NCBI GenBank assembly: GCA_965243175.1
Contig: OZ251532.1
Span: 3,782,001-3,846,000, forward strand
DNA from: VXYL01 sp965243175
Lineage (GTDB): Bacteria; Pseudomonadota; Gammaproteobacteria; Pseudomonadales; Azotimanducaceae
Direction of reading: 5' to 3'
DNA length: 64,000 nucleotides
A model generated the notes under the pieces. The model had not been told where the DNA came from. It searched no databases and worked only from the letters and a program-made list of their open reading frames with translations. This document shows positions 1 through 9,485 of the stretch, piece by piece. Made by a program: the position numbers and the translations under genes. Within the stretch, counting starts at the first letter, position 1, and each line of letters begins with the position of its first letter.

Positions 1-1754
1 ACGAGTGCCGGGTGCTCGCGGTAGTCGGCGACTGCGTCCATCAGCAGCGCAGCCACACCAGCGACGGCAGGCGACGACATGCTGGTGCCCCTAGAACCAA
101 CGTAGCTGCCGCGGCTGCCGTCTCCTTTGGCCGAGTAGACGTCCACACCGATGCCAACGACCTGCGGCACTAAGCGGCCGTCGAACGTAGGGCCCACGCT
201 GCTGAACTCGGCCAGTTCGCCGTTGTCCTGGATGGCGCCTACCGACAGCGAGCTCTTGGCCGAGCCGAAGCTCGAGAATCCGTGGATGCCGGCATTCGAT
301 TGCGCCGCCACGTACAGCTGTCGATGCGCCCATACCACGGCATCCAACTTGCGTTCGCCCGATGATCGACCGCGCCACGTCCTGCTGGTGGACGCAAGGC
401 TCATGTTGACCACCAGCGGTTTGACCGCAACGGCTTGTGCCCCGCAGCCCGATGCGAGCGTCATGAAGTCCATCCCACGCGAGATGCTGTCGAACGCTCC
501 GCCGCCGTAGCGGCTCAGCACCTTGGCGAAGCGTATGTGCGCCACGGCCGGCGCCATGCCGGCGTACTTCGCTTCTGCGAAACCGTTGCCGGCGATGGTG
601 CCGGTGACATGCGTGCCGTGGCCGCTTTGGTCCACCCACAGGTCGGCATCTTCCGTTCTGTGGTCGCTCCAGACGAAGTTGGCGCCGCAGATGCTCTGGC
701 GGTGGCTGGCGATGTCCAGGTGGTTGGTGTTGAGGCCGGTGTCCATTACGCCGATGGGAACGGCGCCGCCGCCCGTGCCGGTGAACAGCCCCGGCGCGTC
801 GGCGTGGAAGCGCACCGCGTCCGCGCCCATGGCCGGCACGGCGGTGTCGTGGGTCGCCCGGAAGATCTCCATCGGCTCCACCCCCAGCACGAAATCCGCT
901 TGGACGATGGCGTCGAAGGCGGCAGCATCGATGTTGGCCGTGTAGGCGCGGATGTCGGCATCAAAGCGCCCGACTTCGGCGCCGCGGGCCAGCAACTCGT
1001 GGCGCCAGCGACCGTCCTGGTCTTGCGCCATCAAGGTGATCAGCACCGGTACGCGCTGCAACGGTGCGGCTTGGATCTCGGCTTGGAACGCGGCGTGGGT
1101 CTTGCGCTGCGGCGGCACCACGCCAAGGCCGGACACGGCTGGCAGAGCAGCCGCGGCGGCGAGGCTGGCTTCGTCGGCTGGCAGCCTAGCGCGGAGCAGT
1201 CTTCCAGACGCGCCGAGAATGTCGATTCCGAAGCGGGATACCGCGTTGGCCGCGTCCGCAGCGTTGGCGCCGTCGGCCAAGCGCAGCCAGCCGAACACCC
1301 AATCCCGCTGCGTTCGCCGCGCCTCGCCCGCGATGGCCGCGACCGGTGCGGCGGCGAAGAGCCAATCCAAACCGTCGTCCTGCTGCGCTTCGACACGGAG
1401 CGGAGGGTCCATCCACGACTGCTCCATGGTCGTCGGAGCGCTGGTGAAGGAATAGCCGTCAGGGGGCGTTGGAACAGGGGCAGGCCCCAACTGGCCCGGT
1501 GCCGCCATTGGAAGCGGGGGTTCGCGCACTTGCACCGGGCGTGCTTCGCCACGGCCTTCGGCCGCGATCTGGCGGCGCGCGGCTTCGATCTCCGCCTCTA
1601 CTTCAACCGGCTGATCGACGGCGGGCCGGGCGAGCGGCTGCGACATCGCACCGGGGCGAATGTCGAGGGCGGCGAAGGCGATGGCCAGCGCGGCAACGAT
1701 GCCGAGCACTGCCGCGGTCCAGCGGATCGCTCGGCGCCTGTTCGACGGTTCCAT
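1..1754 (-). CDS. Subtilisin-like serine protease (S8), C-terminus cut by window edge
   Basis: Secreted or membrane-anchored subtilase. Reading leftwards from the ATG at 1754 the frame stays open to the window edge (about 584 codons). A hydrophobic segment at residues 11-30 after an arginine-rich start is a signal peptide or anchor. A proline-rich stretch (40-120) and a pro-region-like part (150-300) precede the peptidase domain. The catalytic triad is visible: Asp338 in GVMDTGLN, His379 in SGHGTHVTGTIAG, and Ser near 566 in GTSMSSPAVAGVAALL. The 3' end lies outside the window, so C-terminal domains are unknown. The gene is divergent from the nucleotide-sugar genes. Family assignment is secure, substrate unknown. 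Confidence 0.9.
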   Translation of the reverse strand, partial: MEPSNRRRAIRWTAAVLGIVAALAIAFAALDIRPGAMSQPLARPAVDQPVEVEAEIEAARRQIAAEGRGEARPVQVREPPLPMAAPGQLGPAPVPTPPDGYSFTSAPTTMEQSWMDPPLRVEAQQDDGLDWLFAAAPVAAIAGEARRTQRDWVFGWLRLADGANAADAANAVSRFGIDILGASGRLLRARLPADEASLAAAAALPAVSGLGVVPPQRKTHAAFQAEIQAAPLQRVPVLITLMAQDQDGRWRHELLARGAEVGRFDADIRAYTANIDAAAFDAIVQADFVLGVEPMEIFRATHDTAVPAMGADAVRFHADAPGLFTGTGGGAVPIGVMDTGLNTNHLDIASHRQSICGANFVWSDHRTEDADLWVDQSGHGTHVTGTIAGNGFAEAKYAGMAPAVAHIRFAKVLSRYGGGAFDSISRGMDFMTLASGCGAQAVAVKPLVVNMSLASTSRTWRGRSSGERKLDAVVWAHRQLYVAAQSNAGIHGFSSFGSAKSSLSVGAIQDNGELAEFSSVGPTFDGRLVPQVVGIGVDVYSAKGDGSRGSYVGSRGTSMSSPAVAGVAALLMDAVADYREHPAL

Positions 1755-1858
1755 GTCCACGCCTGCATGAGGTTGCGAGTCGAGCTTAACGCAAAGCGCG
1801 ACATCGAGAGAGGCGTTCCCGCCGACGGGGTGTACGACAAGCCCTAGGCCACCCCACG

Positions 1859-1910
1859 CTGGGAAACGCGGGCTTCTGCCCGCATGCAGGCGAGACGCCT
1901 GCGCTCCCAG
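1859..1910. repeat. Intergenic palindromic repeat, copy 1
   Basis: A 52-bp unit bounded by CTGGGA and TCCCAG and containing two hairpins: GCGGGC-ttct-GCCCGC, then GCAGGCG-aga-CGCCTGC, joined by ATGC-type sequence. A near copy in opposite orientation lies at 26512-26560. It sits between the divergent subtilase and nucleotide-sugar dehydrogenase genes. Its structure is that of a REP-like dispersed element. Confidence 0.7.
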
Positions 1911-1951
1911 GGCCGGTGCGCCGCGCGGTCGCTCCTGTAGAATCCTCGGCG

Positions 1952-3247
1952 ATGTCCGTTGCGCCGCAACCGCCCTCCCCTGGCGCCGTTGGCGACCAAA
2001 CCGTCGTTGGCGTTCTGGGCCTCGGCTACGTGGGGCTGCCGCTGGCGGTGGAGTTCGGCAAGCGCTTCGAGACGCGCGGCTTCGATGTCGAACCGTGCCG
2101 CGTCGCCGAGCTGAAAGCGGGACACGACGCCACACGGGAATTGACGCCCGCCGAAATCGGCGCCGCGGACAAGCTGACGGTGAGCGAACGCCTCGACGCC
2201 TTGCGCGGCTGCGACGTCTTCGTCGTGGCGGTGCCGACGCCCATCGACGAACGCAAGCGCCCGGATCTCTCCGCCTTCGAGCAAGCCGCACGGCTCGTCG
2301 GCCAGGTGATCGCGCCCGGCGCCGTGGTGGTGTTCGAGTCCACTGTGTTCCCCGGCGCCACCGAAGAGGTGGCCGTGCCGCTGGTGGCGGCCGAATCCGG
2401 CCTCGTCTACAACCGCGGCTTCTTTGCCGGCTACAGCCCGGAGCGCATCAACCCAGGGGACAAGCAGCACCGCCTGCCGAACGTGGTGAAGATCACATCC
2501 GGCTCCACGCCCGAAGCCGCCGCCTTCGTGGATGCGCTCTATCGCAGCATCGTCTCCGCCGGCACCCACCAAGCACCTGACATCCGCACCGCCGAAGCAG
2601 CCAAGGTGATCGAGAACATCCAGCGCGACCTGAACATCGCCCTGGTGAACGAATTCGCCATGATCTTCAACCGCTTGGACCTGGATACCGAGGCCGTGCT
2701 GCAAGCCGCCGGCAGCAAGTGGAACTTCCACGCCTACCGGCCGGGGCTGGTCGGCGGGCATTGCATCGGCGTGGATCCCTACTATCTCGCTGCGAAGGCG
2801 GAAGCCGCGGGCTGCAAGCCGGAACTGCTGCTCTCCGGGCGGCGCATCAACGATGGCATGGCGGAGTACATCGCCGAACGGCTCGCGGCGCTGATGGCCG
2901 AGGCGTCCATCGACGTGGCCACGGCGCGGGTTCTGGTGATGGGCCTCGCGTTCAAGGAGAACTGCGCGGACGTGCGCAACACCAAGGTGGCGGACGTGAT
3001 CGCGTCGCTGCGCGAACGCGGCGCCGAGGTGGACGTGTTCGACCCGTGCGTGGATGCGAACGCGGTGGGCGAGACCTTGCTCGCCATGCCCGCGGAGAAC
3101 GCCTACGACGCGGTGCTGATCGCGGTGGCGCACGACGCCTTCCGCGAACTCGGCGCTGGCCGCATCCGCGCGTTCGGCAAGGCGAACAGCGTGCTCTTCG
3201 ACGTGAAGCATCTGCTGCCCGCTGAAGCCGTGGACGGGCGGCTTTGA
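1952..3247 (+). CDS. UDP-HexNAc/UDP-glucose 6-dehydrogenase family (TviB/WbpA type)
   Basis: NAD-dependent oxidation of the C6 hydroxyl of a nucleotide sugar to the uronic acid, in surface polysaccharide synthesis. The 431-residue protein has the Rossmann motif GLGYVG (23-28) and the catalytic cysteine Cys271 in GGHCIGVDPYYL. The C-terminal GLAFKENCADVRNTK segment is the UDP-binding region typical of the WbpA/TviB branch. The ATG at 1952 is preferred over one at 1916, which would add a poorly conserved extension. The stop overlaps the next start (TGATG), so three nucleotide-sugar genes form an operon. Family secure; exact sugar (GlcNAc, GalNAc or Glc) not resolved. Confidence 0.9.
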   Translation: MSVAPQPPSPGAVGDQTVVGVLGLGYVGLPLAVEFGKRFETRGFDVEPCRVAELKAGHDATRELTPAEIGAADKLTVSERLDALRGCDVFVVAVPTPIDERKRPDLSAFEQAARLVGQVIAPGAVVVFESTVFPGATEEVAVPLVAAESGLVYNRGFFAGYSPERINPGDKQHRLPNVVKITSGSTPEAAAFVDALYRSIVSAGTHQAPDIRTAEAAKVIENIQRDLNIALVNEFAMIFNRLDLDTEAVLQAAGSKWNFHAYRPGLVGGHCIGVDPYYLAAKAEAAGCKPELLLSGRRINDGMAEYIAERLAALMAEASIDVATARVLVMGLAFKENCADVRNTKVADVIASLRERGAEVDVFDPCVDANAVGETLLAMPAENAYDAVLIAVAHDAFRELGAGRIRAFGKANSVLFDVKHLLPAEAVDGRL

Positions 3248-4221
3248 TGCGCGCGGTGGTGACGGGCGCGGCGGGCTTCATCGGCTCGTTCGTCGCGATG
3301 AAGCTCCTCGAACGCGGCGACGCGGTGCTCGGCATCGACAATCTGAACAGCTACTACGATCCGCAGTTGAAGCAGGCGCGGCTGGATCGCCTGACGGAGC
3401 ATCCGCAGTTCGCGTTCGAGCGCATTGACGTTGCGGACCAGGCCGCAGTGCGCGAGGCGTTCCTTGAACACGAACCGCAGCGCGTCATGCACTTGGCGGC
3501 CCAGGCTGGCGTTCGGCACTCCATCGAGAACCCAGGCGCCTACGTGGAAGCCAACGTCGCGGGCTTTCTGAGCGTTCTCGAAGCGGCCCGCTCGTGCGGC
3601 GTGGAGCATCTGGTGTACGCCTCCACCAGCGCCGTCTACGGCGGCAACGCGCAGCTGCCGTTCGCGGTTTCCGACAACGTCGACCGCCCGCTCTCCATGT
3701 ACGCCGCCACCAAGAAGTGCAACGAATTGATGGCGCACGCCTACAGCCATCTGCACGGCCTGCCGACCACCGGGCTGCGCTTCTTCACCGTCTACGGGCC
3801 GTGGGGCCGCCCGGACATGGCGCTGTTCGTGTTCACGCGCCGAATTCTCGCCGGCGAACCCATCGACGTGTTCAACCACGGCCACCACCGCCGCGACTTC
3901 ACCTACATCGACGACATCGTGGAAGGCGCCGTGCGGGTGTTCGACCGCCCGCCCGCGCCCAACGACGGCGCACCCTATCGCCTCTACAACATCGGCGGCG
4001 GCAAGCCGGTGGAACTGCTGCGCTTCATCGAGCTGATCGAAGAGAACCTGGGGCGCAAGGCGACGAAGAACCTGCTGCCGATGCAAGCGGGCGACGTGGC
4101 GGAGACGCACGCCGACGTGACGCCGCTGGAACGCGACTTCGGCTTCGCCCCGCGAACGCCCATCGAGACCGGCATCGAGCGGTTCGTGGCGTGGTATCGG
4201 GACTACTTCGGGCCGGTCTGA
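3247..4221 (+). CDS. NAD-dependent epimerase, UDP-glucuronate 4-epimerase type
   Basis: Short-chain dehydrogenase/epimerase of 324 residues, probably interconverting UDP-glucuronate and UDP-galacturonate (or the amino-sugar equivalents made by the upstream dehydrogenase). It shows the cofactor loop GAAGFIG (7-13), the DNLNSYYD segment typical of UDP-glucuronate 4-epimerases, and the catalytic YAATK (Tyr152, Lys156). Start chosen at the ATG that overlaps the upstream stop by one base; a TTG lies one codon earlier. The pairing with a nucleotide-sugar dehydrogenase supports a role in uronic-acid supply for a capsule or O-chain. Substrate is inferred. Confidence 0.85.
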   Translation: MRAVVTGAAGFIGSFVAMKLLERGDAVLGIDNLNSYYDPQLKQARLDRLTEHPQFAFERIDVADQAAVREAFLEHEPQRVMHLAAQAGVRHSIENPGAYVEANVAGFLSVLEAARSCGVEHLVYASTSAVYGGNAQLPFAVSDNVDRPLSMYAATKKCNELMAHAYSHLHGLPTTGLRFFTVYGPWGRPDMALFVFTRRILAGEPIDVFNHGHHRRDFTYIDDIVEGAVRVFDRPPAPNDGAPYRLYNIGGGKPVELLRFIELIEENLGRKATKNLLPMQAGDVAETHADVTPLERDFGFAPRTPIETGIERFVAWYRDYFGPV

Positions 4222-4231
4222 AGCCGCGCAA

Positions 4232-5260
4232 GTGAACATCCTCGTCACCGGCGGCACCGGCTACATCGGCAGCCACACCGCCGTCGAACTGCTCGACGCT
4301 GGCCACGAACCCACGCTGCTCGACGACTTCTCGAACTCCTCCCCCGGCGCCTTGGCGGCCCTGCGCCTGCTCGCCAACCGCGACATCCCCTTCGTGCAGG
4401 CCGACGTGCGCGACGGCAAGCGCCTCGATGCGGTCTTCGCTAATGGCCGCTTCGACGCCGTCGTCCACTTCGCGGCCTTGAAGTCGGTGGCCGACTCGGT
4501 CGCCCAACCGCTCGCCTACTACGACGTCGACGTCTCCGGCACGGCCAGCGTGCTGCGCAGCATGGCCCGCCACGGCGTGAAGACCATCGTCTTCAGCTCG
4601 TCCGCAACCGTCTACGGCGCCGCTTCGGCCATGCCGCTGACGGAAGACAGCCCGCTCGCGCCGGTGAATCCGTACGGCCGCTGCAAGCAGATCGCCGAGC
4701 AGATGCTGCGCGATCTCCACGCCGCAGACAGCGACTGGCGCATCTCCATCCTGCGCTACTTCAACCCCGTGGGCGCCCACCGCAGCGGCCTCGTCGGCGA
4801 AGATCCGGCGGGGGAAGCGCAGAACCTCCTGCCAGTCGTGGCGAAGGTGGCGGCGGGACTGCGCGAGCGGTTGGACGTGTTCGGCGACGACTATCCAACG
4901 CCGGACGGCACCTGCATCCGCGACTACGTCCACGTGGTCGATCTCGCCAGAGGCCATGTGAAGGCATTGGAATATCTAGCGGAAAGCCCACGGCTCGCCA
5001 TCCACAACCTCGGCACCGGCCGCGGCCACAGCGTCTTCGAGGTGATCCGCGCCTTCGAGCAGGCAAGCGGCCGCAAGGTGCCGCGCCGAGTCGTCGAACG
5101 CCGCCCGGGAGACGTGGCCGAGTCCTACGCCGATGTCACCCGCGCCCGCGCCGAACTCGGCTGGGAGGCCACCTTCGATCTCCAGCGGATGTGCGAAGAC
5201 GTCTGGCGCTGGCAGTCCTCGCATCCCAACGGCTACGCGGACGCGACACCCACCGGCTAG
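4232..5260 (+). CDS. galE: UDP-glucose 4-epimerase GalE
   Basis: Interconverts UDP-glucose and UDP-galactose (possibly the N-acetyl forms) using tightly bound NAD. The 342-residue protein has TGGTGYIGSH at 6-15 and the catalytic YGRCK (Tyr148, Lys152). DDFSNSS and the late LGTGRGHSVFEVI segment are GalE hallmarks. It starts with GTG ten bases after the preceding epimerase gene and is third in the nucleotide-sugar operon. Length is normal for GalE. Downstream, 105 bases separate it from sppA, so sppA may have its own promoter. Confidence 0.92.
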   Translation: MNILVTGGTGYIGSHTAVELLDAGHEPTLLDDFSNSSPGALAALRLLANRDIPFVQADVRDGKRLDAVFANGRFDAVVHFAALKSVADSVAQPLAYYDVDVSGTASVLRSMARHGVKTIVFSSSATVYGAASAMPLTEDSPLAPVNPYGRCKQIAEQMLRDLHAADSDWRISILRYFNPVGAHRSGLVGEDPAGEAQNLLPVVAKVAAGLRERLDVFGDDYPTPDGTCIRDYVHVVDLARGHVKALEYLAESPRLAIHNLGTGRGHSVFEVIRAFEQASGRKVPRRVVERRPGDVAESYADVTRARAELGWEATFDLQRMCEDVWRWQSSHPNGYADATPTG

Positions 5261-5365
5261 GCGCATCCTGTGGAGAAGCCGGCGACAACCTGTGTACATC
5301 CGGGGCGCGTTCGGCAAGCGAACTGTTAAGCTCCGCGCCCGCCTCGGGCATCTGGTGGCAAACTC

Positions 5366-7183
5366 ATGTCGATTCGCGCCCTCTTCTCCGGCATCGGCCG
5401 CTTGTTCGCCTTCCTGCGCGTCACGTTGGCCAACATGCTGGTGCTGCTCGTTCTGCTGCTGGTCGTGGCGATCTTCATCGGCATCGGCGCCGGGCCGTCG
5501 CGCCCGCTGGTGGACGAAGGGAGCGCGCTGCTGGTGGCGCCGAAGGGCATCGTGGTGGAACAGCAGAGCGCCGATCCGATGCTCCTGCTCGCTGGCGAAC
5601 TCGGCCAAGCGGACGTCGGCGATCTGCTGCGCGGCATCGAACGCGCCGCCGAGGACGACCGCGTGGCGGCGCTGGTGCTCGACCTCACCTCCACCGCCTT
5701 CTCGGCCCCCGCGCAGCTCGAAGTGCTGGGCGAGGCCGTGGCGGCGTTCCGCGAGCGCGGGAAGATGGTCGTCGCCAAAGGCGACTACTACAACCGCGAC
5801 CAGTTCTACCTGGCCAGTTTCGCCGACGAGATCTACATGCATCCGATGGGCGAAGTGACGCTCGGCGGCTACGCCCTCTACGGCGACTACTTCCAGGGCC
5901 TGCTGGAAACGCTCGACGTCAACGTCCACGTGTTCCGCGTCGGTACCTACAAGGCGGCGGTGGAACCCTACACGCGCCGCGACATGTCGCCGGAGGCGAA
6001 AGCGGCCAACCAGGCGCTGGTCGATGGCCTGTGGGAACGCTACGCGGCGCAGGTCGGCGCAAACCGGGGACTGTCGCCCGAAGCCATCGTCGCCTACGCG
6101 GACCGCTTCGACGAGTTCCTGGCCGCGGCGGACGGCAACACCGCCCAAGCGGCGCTGGAATACGGGCTGGTGGACGCGCTGCTGACCAAGGAGCAGATCG
6201 CCGAGCGGCTGCGGGATCTAGTCGGAGAAGCCGAGAGCGCCAGCACGGACGCCCCCGACTTCCGCCACATCGCGCTGGACGACTACCTGCAACCACGCCC
6301 GCCCGTTGTCTTCGGCGACACGGTGGCGGTGCTCACCGCGACCGGCAACATCCTCATGGGCAAGCAGCCGCGCGGCGCCATCGGCGCTACGAACGTCGCC
6401 AAGCTGCTGCGCCAGGCGCGCGAAGACGACGCTGTGAAGGCGCTGGTGCTGCGCATACACAGCGGCGGCGGCAGCGCTTTCGCCTCCGAGATCATTCGCC
6501 TCGAAATCGAGCGCGTACGCGAACTCGGCAAGCCTGTGGTCGCCTCCATGGCCGGCGTCGCAGCCTCCGGCGGCTACTGGATCGCCGCCGACGCGGACGA
6601 AATCTGGGCCGCGCCGACCACCCTCACCGGCTCCATCGGCATCTTCGGCATCGTCCCCACCTTCGAGGACACCCTGGGTTCCGCGGGCGTCACCCGAGAC
6701 GGCGTGGTCAGCGGCCCCTTCGCCAACGCCCTAGACCCCTTCGTCGGCCTAAGCGACGGCATGGCCCGAGCGCTGCAATCCACCGTCGACCACGGCTACC
6801 GACAGTTCCTGCGCGTGGTGGCAAACGGCCGCGAAATGTCCACCGAACAAGTGGACGCCGTGGGGCAAGGCCGCGTCTGGAGCGGCGCCAAAGCCCAGGA
6901 ACTCGGCCTGGTCGACAAGCTCGGCCACCTAGACGACGCCATCGCCAGCGCAGCCACCCTCGCCGGCATCGAAAACTACAGGGTGCGGCACTTGGAAGAA
7001 CCGCTACCCCCGTGGCAAGCCGCCCTGCAGACCGCGTTGGAGGAGTACGGCGCCCAACCCCTCCCCTCCCCCGCCCTGGCCGGCAAGGCCAAGACGCTGC
7101 TGCGCAGCCTGGGCCAGATCCGAGCGCTCAACGACCCGAAGCACGTCTACGCACTGTGCGGGGCGTGCGACACGACGTTCTGA
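5366..7183 (+). CDS. sppA: Signal peptide peptidase SppA, 67-kDa type (S49)
   Basis: Inner-membrane protease that cleaves residual signal peptides. The 605-residue protein has an N-terminal membrane segment (about 18-40) and two S49 halves. The catalytic lysine is Lys138 in VVAKGDYYN and the nucleophile Ser401 in GVAASGGYW, the two-half Lys/Ser dyad of the E. coli-type enzyme. In Pseudomonas I recall sppA lying close to rluC and maf in the rne neighbourhood; here it is about 38 kb from rluC, so the cluster has been split. It is followed after 19 bases by a small membrane-protein gene. Confidence 0.92.
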   Translation: MSIRALFSGIGRLFAFLRVTLANMLVLLVLLLVVAIFIGIGAGPSRPLVDEGSALLVAPKGIVVEQQSADPMLLLAGELGQADVGDLLRGIERAAEDDRVAALVLDLTSTAFSAPAQLEVLGEAVAAFRERGKMVVAKGDYYNRDQFYLASFADEIYMHPMGEVTLGGYALYGDYFQGLLETLDVNVHVFRVGTYKAAVEPYTRRDMSPEAKAANQALVDGLWERYAAQVGANRGLSPEAIVAYADRFDEFLAAADGNTAQAALEYGLVDALLTKEQIAERLRDLVGEAESASTDAPDFRHIALDDYLQPRPPVVFGDTVAVLTATGNILMGKQPRGAIGATNVAKLLRQAREDDAVKALVLRIHSGGGSAFASEIIRLEIERVRELGKPVVASMAGVAASGGYWIAADADEIWAAPTTLTGSIGIFGIVPTFEDTLGSAGVTRDGVVSGPFANALDPFVGLSDGMARALQSTVDHGYRQFLRVVANGREMSTEQVDAVGQGRVWSGAKAQELGLVDKLGHLDDAIASAATLAGIENYRVRHLEEPLPPWQAALQTALEEYGAQPLPSPALAGKAKTLLRSLGQIRALNDPKHVYALCGACDTTF

Positions 7184-7202
7184 CCGGCCGGCGCAACGCA
7201 CA

Positions 7203-7445
7203 ATGACGACGTTGCGGAAGCCTTGGTTCGCAGTGTTCTCGATGGCGGCGGTCACCGGCTTGCTGTTGGTGGCGATGGAGTTCTTCGGGCTCCGCACAGT
7301 CATGCCCGTGGTTCAGATGGCGTTTTATCTGACGTTCTTCGCCTTCATCGTGATCTTGCGCTGGCCAGCGCTATGGCCGCGGGTCCATCGCAACATGCGC
7401 CGAGCGTTCAAGCTCGACGAACAGGACCACATCTGGAAGGTCTGA
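7203..7445 (+). CDS. Small two-TM membrane protein, unknown function
   Basis: An 80-residue protein that I do not recognise. It has two hydrophobic segments: about 10-24 (AVFSMAAVTGLLLVA) and 33-52 (VVQMAFYLTFFAFIVILRWP). They are followed by a basic tail (RVHRNMRRAFKLDEQ) that would sit in the cytoplasm. It starts 19 bases after sppA on the same strand and is probably co-transcribed, which might link it to membrane quality control. No catalytic motif is visible. Confidence 0.65.
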   Translation: MTTLRKPWFAVFSMAAVTGLLLVAMEFFGLRTVMPVVQMAFYLTFFAFIVILRWPALWPRVHRNMRRAFKLDEQDHIWKV

Positions 7446-7502
7446 TACTGCCTCGCGCCTAGCAGTGACCCTTGAGCATCGCTCCGCAGAACCTTCATAG
7501 TT

Positions 7503-7772
7503 TCAATGCCGAGCGGCGGCAACTCCAAGCGCCGGTTCGTCGCCTTCCACCACCAACGGCAAGGCGCGGTCGTCGTTCAGGACATCGCAAGCTTTGTGGA
7601 TCACGGCCACGGCTTGTTCGCGGGAGATCGAATCGTAGCTCTCAACGAAGCTATCGACCGTCCCGCCGCGTCCCAAATGCATGAACAGCATGTCGATCGT
7701 GACGCGGGTGCCAGCGAAACAAGGGGTGCCGCCCAGCTTGCCCGGGATGCTGTCTATCGGCGAGGCTGCCAT
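7503..7772 (-). CDS. DUF433 domain protein (antitoxin-like)
   Basis: An 89-residue protein with the DUF433 signature: IPGKLGGTPCFAGTRVTIDMLF at 9-30, then a helical part with SFVESYDSISREQAVAVI. DUF433 proteins are winged-helix-like and are usually antitoxins paired with a DUF5615 PIN-like toxin. The ATG at 7772 lies inside the end of the upstream ATPase gene (19-base overlap), suggesting translational coupling. No intact PIN-like toxin follows: the roughly 60 bases to the convergent small membrane gene can encode only a few residues. The C-terminal tail (ALGVAAARH) is unusual. Confidence 0.75.
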   Translation of the reverse strand: MAASPIDSIPGKLGGTPCFAGTRVTIDMLFMHLGRGGTVDSFVESYDSISREQAVAVIHKACDVLNDDRALPLVVEGDEPALGVAAARH

Positions 7773-9400
7773 GGAAAGTCTCCTGAATCCGTCGAGGTCT
7801 GCTGCAAGCACTGGCGATACATGCCCCAAGCAACGATGGCGCCGGCGGGCGCTTGGCGTTCCTCGCGGAAGATCTTCTCGCCCCAAGGCTTGTCCGGGTC
7901 TCGGTCGAACAGCGCCAAGTGGCCTTCGTCGGCGTTGCAGGAATCCATGTAGGTGCTGATCTGGCCGAGGGCCTCGCGCATCGTGTGCTCGCGGCTTCCT
8001 CGAATCAGCTTGCATTCGATGACGATTCGGCGTTCCGGGCGGCCAGCGGCGGCGGGCCAGAAAATCGTCAAGTCCGTGCGTCCGCGGCCGACGCCGTATT
8101 CGCGCTCGATTCGTCCGCGGCTGTTGACGATGCGTTGCAGAAACGCTTGCAGCAGCAACTGCGGGCCCGCTTCTCGGTATTGGAACCTCTCCACCCAGTG
8201 CGCCGAATGCTGGCGGAAGAAATCCTGGAAGCCGCGCATCAGCGCATCCATTCGCAACCCTCCGTCTGGTGCGACGTACCAGGGCACATCGACCGGCAGC
8301 ATCGCTTGGGCGGCATGGGTGAGCTGTCTCGGCACCACTTCCCTATAAATCGGGTTGGCGATGGCCACGGGGTCTTGCCGGCTGACGAGGCCGAGGTCGC
8401 GCACGTATTCGATGTCGTCGTCGGCGACGTTCTCGAGGCCGGCATCGCCGCACAGCAAAGGTTCGATCACGCGGCGTACGCGCTCGTCCTCGAGCTGACG
8501 AGCAAGTTGATCGAGGTGGGTCTCGCGGCGCAGCACCAACTGCTCCACAGCGTCGCGAATGGCGCTTTGGGCAATGGGTTGGCGGCGGTTGCGCCCGGCT
8601 TCGCTGCGGAAGCAGGCTTCGTCCGCAAGGGCGTTCACCAGCCAAGGCTGGCCGCGGGTTTGGCGCCAGACTTCGTCCAGCGCGTCCTCGTGGAACTGCT
8701 GTTCGGTGGCCTCCGTGTGTTGACGCAACAGGGCGAACGTCTGACGTTTCGAGAAGTTGCCAAGGCGCAGCGAGCGGGCCTTCACGTTGAACGCGCTGCC
8801 GCCGAGCACGACCGCGTTCTCCGCGCTGGACCAGATGCGGTAGTCGCGGACATCGCGGACGCCGCACAGCACGATGCTGTGGGGATAGCGGCGTGGCCGC
8901 TTGGGGTAGCCGGCGCGCAGCTGGCGGAGCACGGCGATCAACGTGTCGCCGATCAGCGCGTCGATCTCGTCGATGAACAGCACCAGCGGTTTTTCTTCGG
9001 CCTCGGCCCAGCGCGAAAGCGACTCTTGCAGCGCGTTGTGAGGCCCCCCAGCGTCGAGCGCGTCCGGCCAGATGCCGCGCAAGTGCGCGCTGCCAAGCAC
9101 GGCTTCTTCCTCCTGAGCCAATGCGCGCAGAATGGCGCGCATCGCCGCGCCCACATCCTCCCGCGCCGACTGGCCGATCTCCACGTTGATGTACACGCAG
9201 CGGTAACGCTCGCTGCTGTTCAGCAGTTCCATCAGTGCCAGCAGCGCGGTGGTCTTGCCGGTCTGCCGCGGGGCGTGCAGGACGAAGTAGAGCTTGCGCT
9301 CGATCAGGCGCAGCACCTCCTCGATGTCCAAGCGCTCCAAAGGCGGAATGTGGTAGTGGTCTTCCGCGATGATGGGGCCGGCGATGTTGAAGTCGCGCAT
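7754..9400 (-). CDS. AAA ATPase with C-terminal PD-(D/E)XK-type domain, paralogue 1
   Basis: A 548-residue protein. The P-loop is APRQTGKTT (43-51) and Walker B is LVLFIDEIDAL. A helical middle part contains GQPWLVNALADEACF, as in AAA-like (PF14516-type) ATPases. The C-terminus has GRGRTDLTIFWP, then IVIECKLI: an Asp followed by Glu-x-Lys, the spacing of a PD-(D/E)XK nuclease core. The ATG at 9400 was chosen over 9442 because the tandem paralogue starts at the equivalent MRFFN. Function unknown; a DNA-directed or defence role is inferred from the nuclease-like tail and accessory context. It overlaps the DUF433 gene downstream. Confidence 0.8.
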   Translation of the reverse strand: MRDFNIAGPIIAEDHYHIPPLERLDIEEVLRLIERKLYFVLHAPRQTGKTTALLALMELLNSSERYRCVYINVEIGQSAREDVGAAMRAILRALAQEEEAVLGSAHLRGIWPDALDAGGPHNALQESLSRWAEAEEKPLVLFIDEIDALIGDTLIAVLRQLRAGYPKRPRRYPHSIVLCGVRDVRDYRIWSSAENAVVLGGSAFNVKARSLRLGNFSKRQTFALLRQHTEATEQQFHEDALDEVWRQTRGQPWLVNALADEACFRSEAGRNRRQPIAQSAIRDAVEQLVLRRETHLDQLARQLEDERVRRVIEPLLCGDAGLENVADDDIEYVRDLGLVSRQDPVAIANPIYREVVPRQLTHAAQAMLPVDVPWYVAPDGGLRMDALMRGFQDFFRQHSAHWVERFQYREAGPQLLLQAFLQRIVNSRGRIEREYGVGRGRTDLTIFWPAAAGRPERRIVIECKLIRGSREHTMREALGQISTYMDSCNADEGHLALFDRDPDKPWGEKIFREERQAPAGAIVAWGMYRQCLQQTSTDSGDFPWQPRR

Positions 9401-9485
9401 GGGGGCAGTGTCGCATGGTTCGCTTTGGTTTAGCGCGGGCAAGCGTCGGCCTCCTGCTCAAGAGGTCTCGGCATGTCGTGCCCTT

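Noticed and set aside
435..1847. 470-codon plus-strand frame opposite the subtilase
   Set aside because: The minus strand carries a complete S8 catalytic triad in order; the plus frame has only low-complexity composition.
7446..7502. Remnant of the PIN-like toxin expected after DUF433
   Set aside because: The short minus frame starting MKVLRSDAQ has no family motif and soon runs into the membrane-protein gene.
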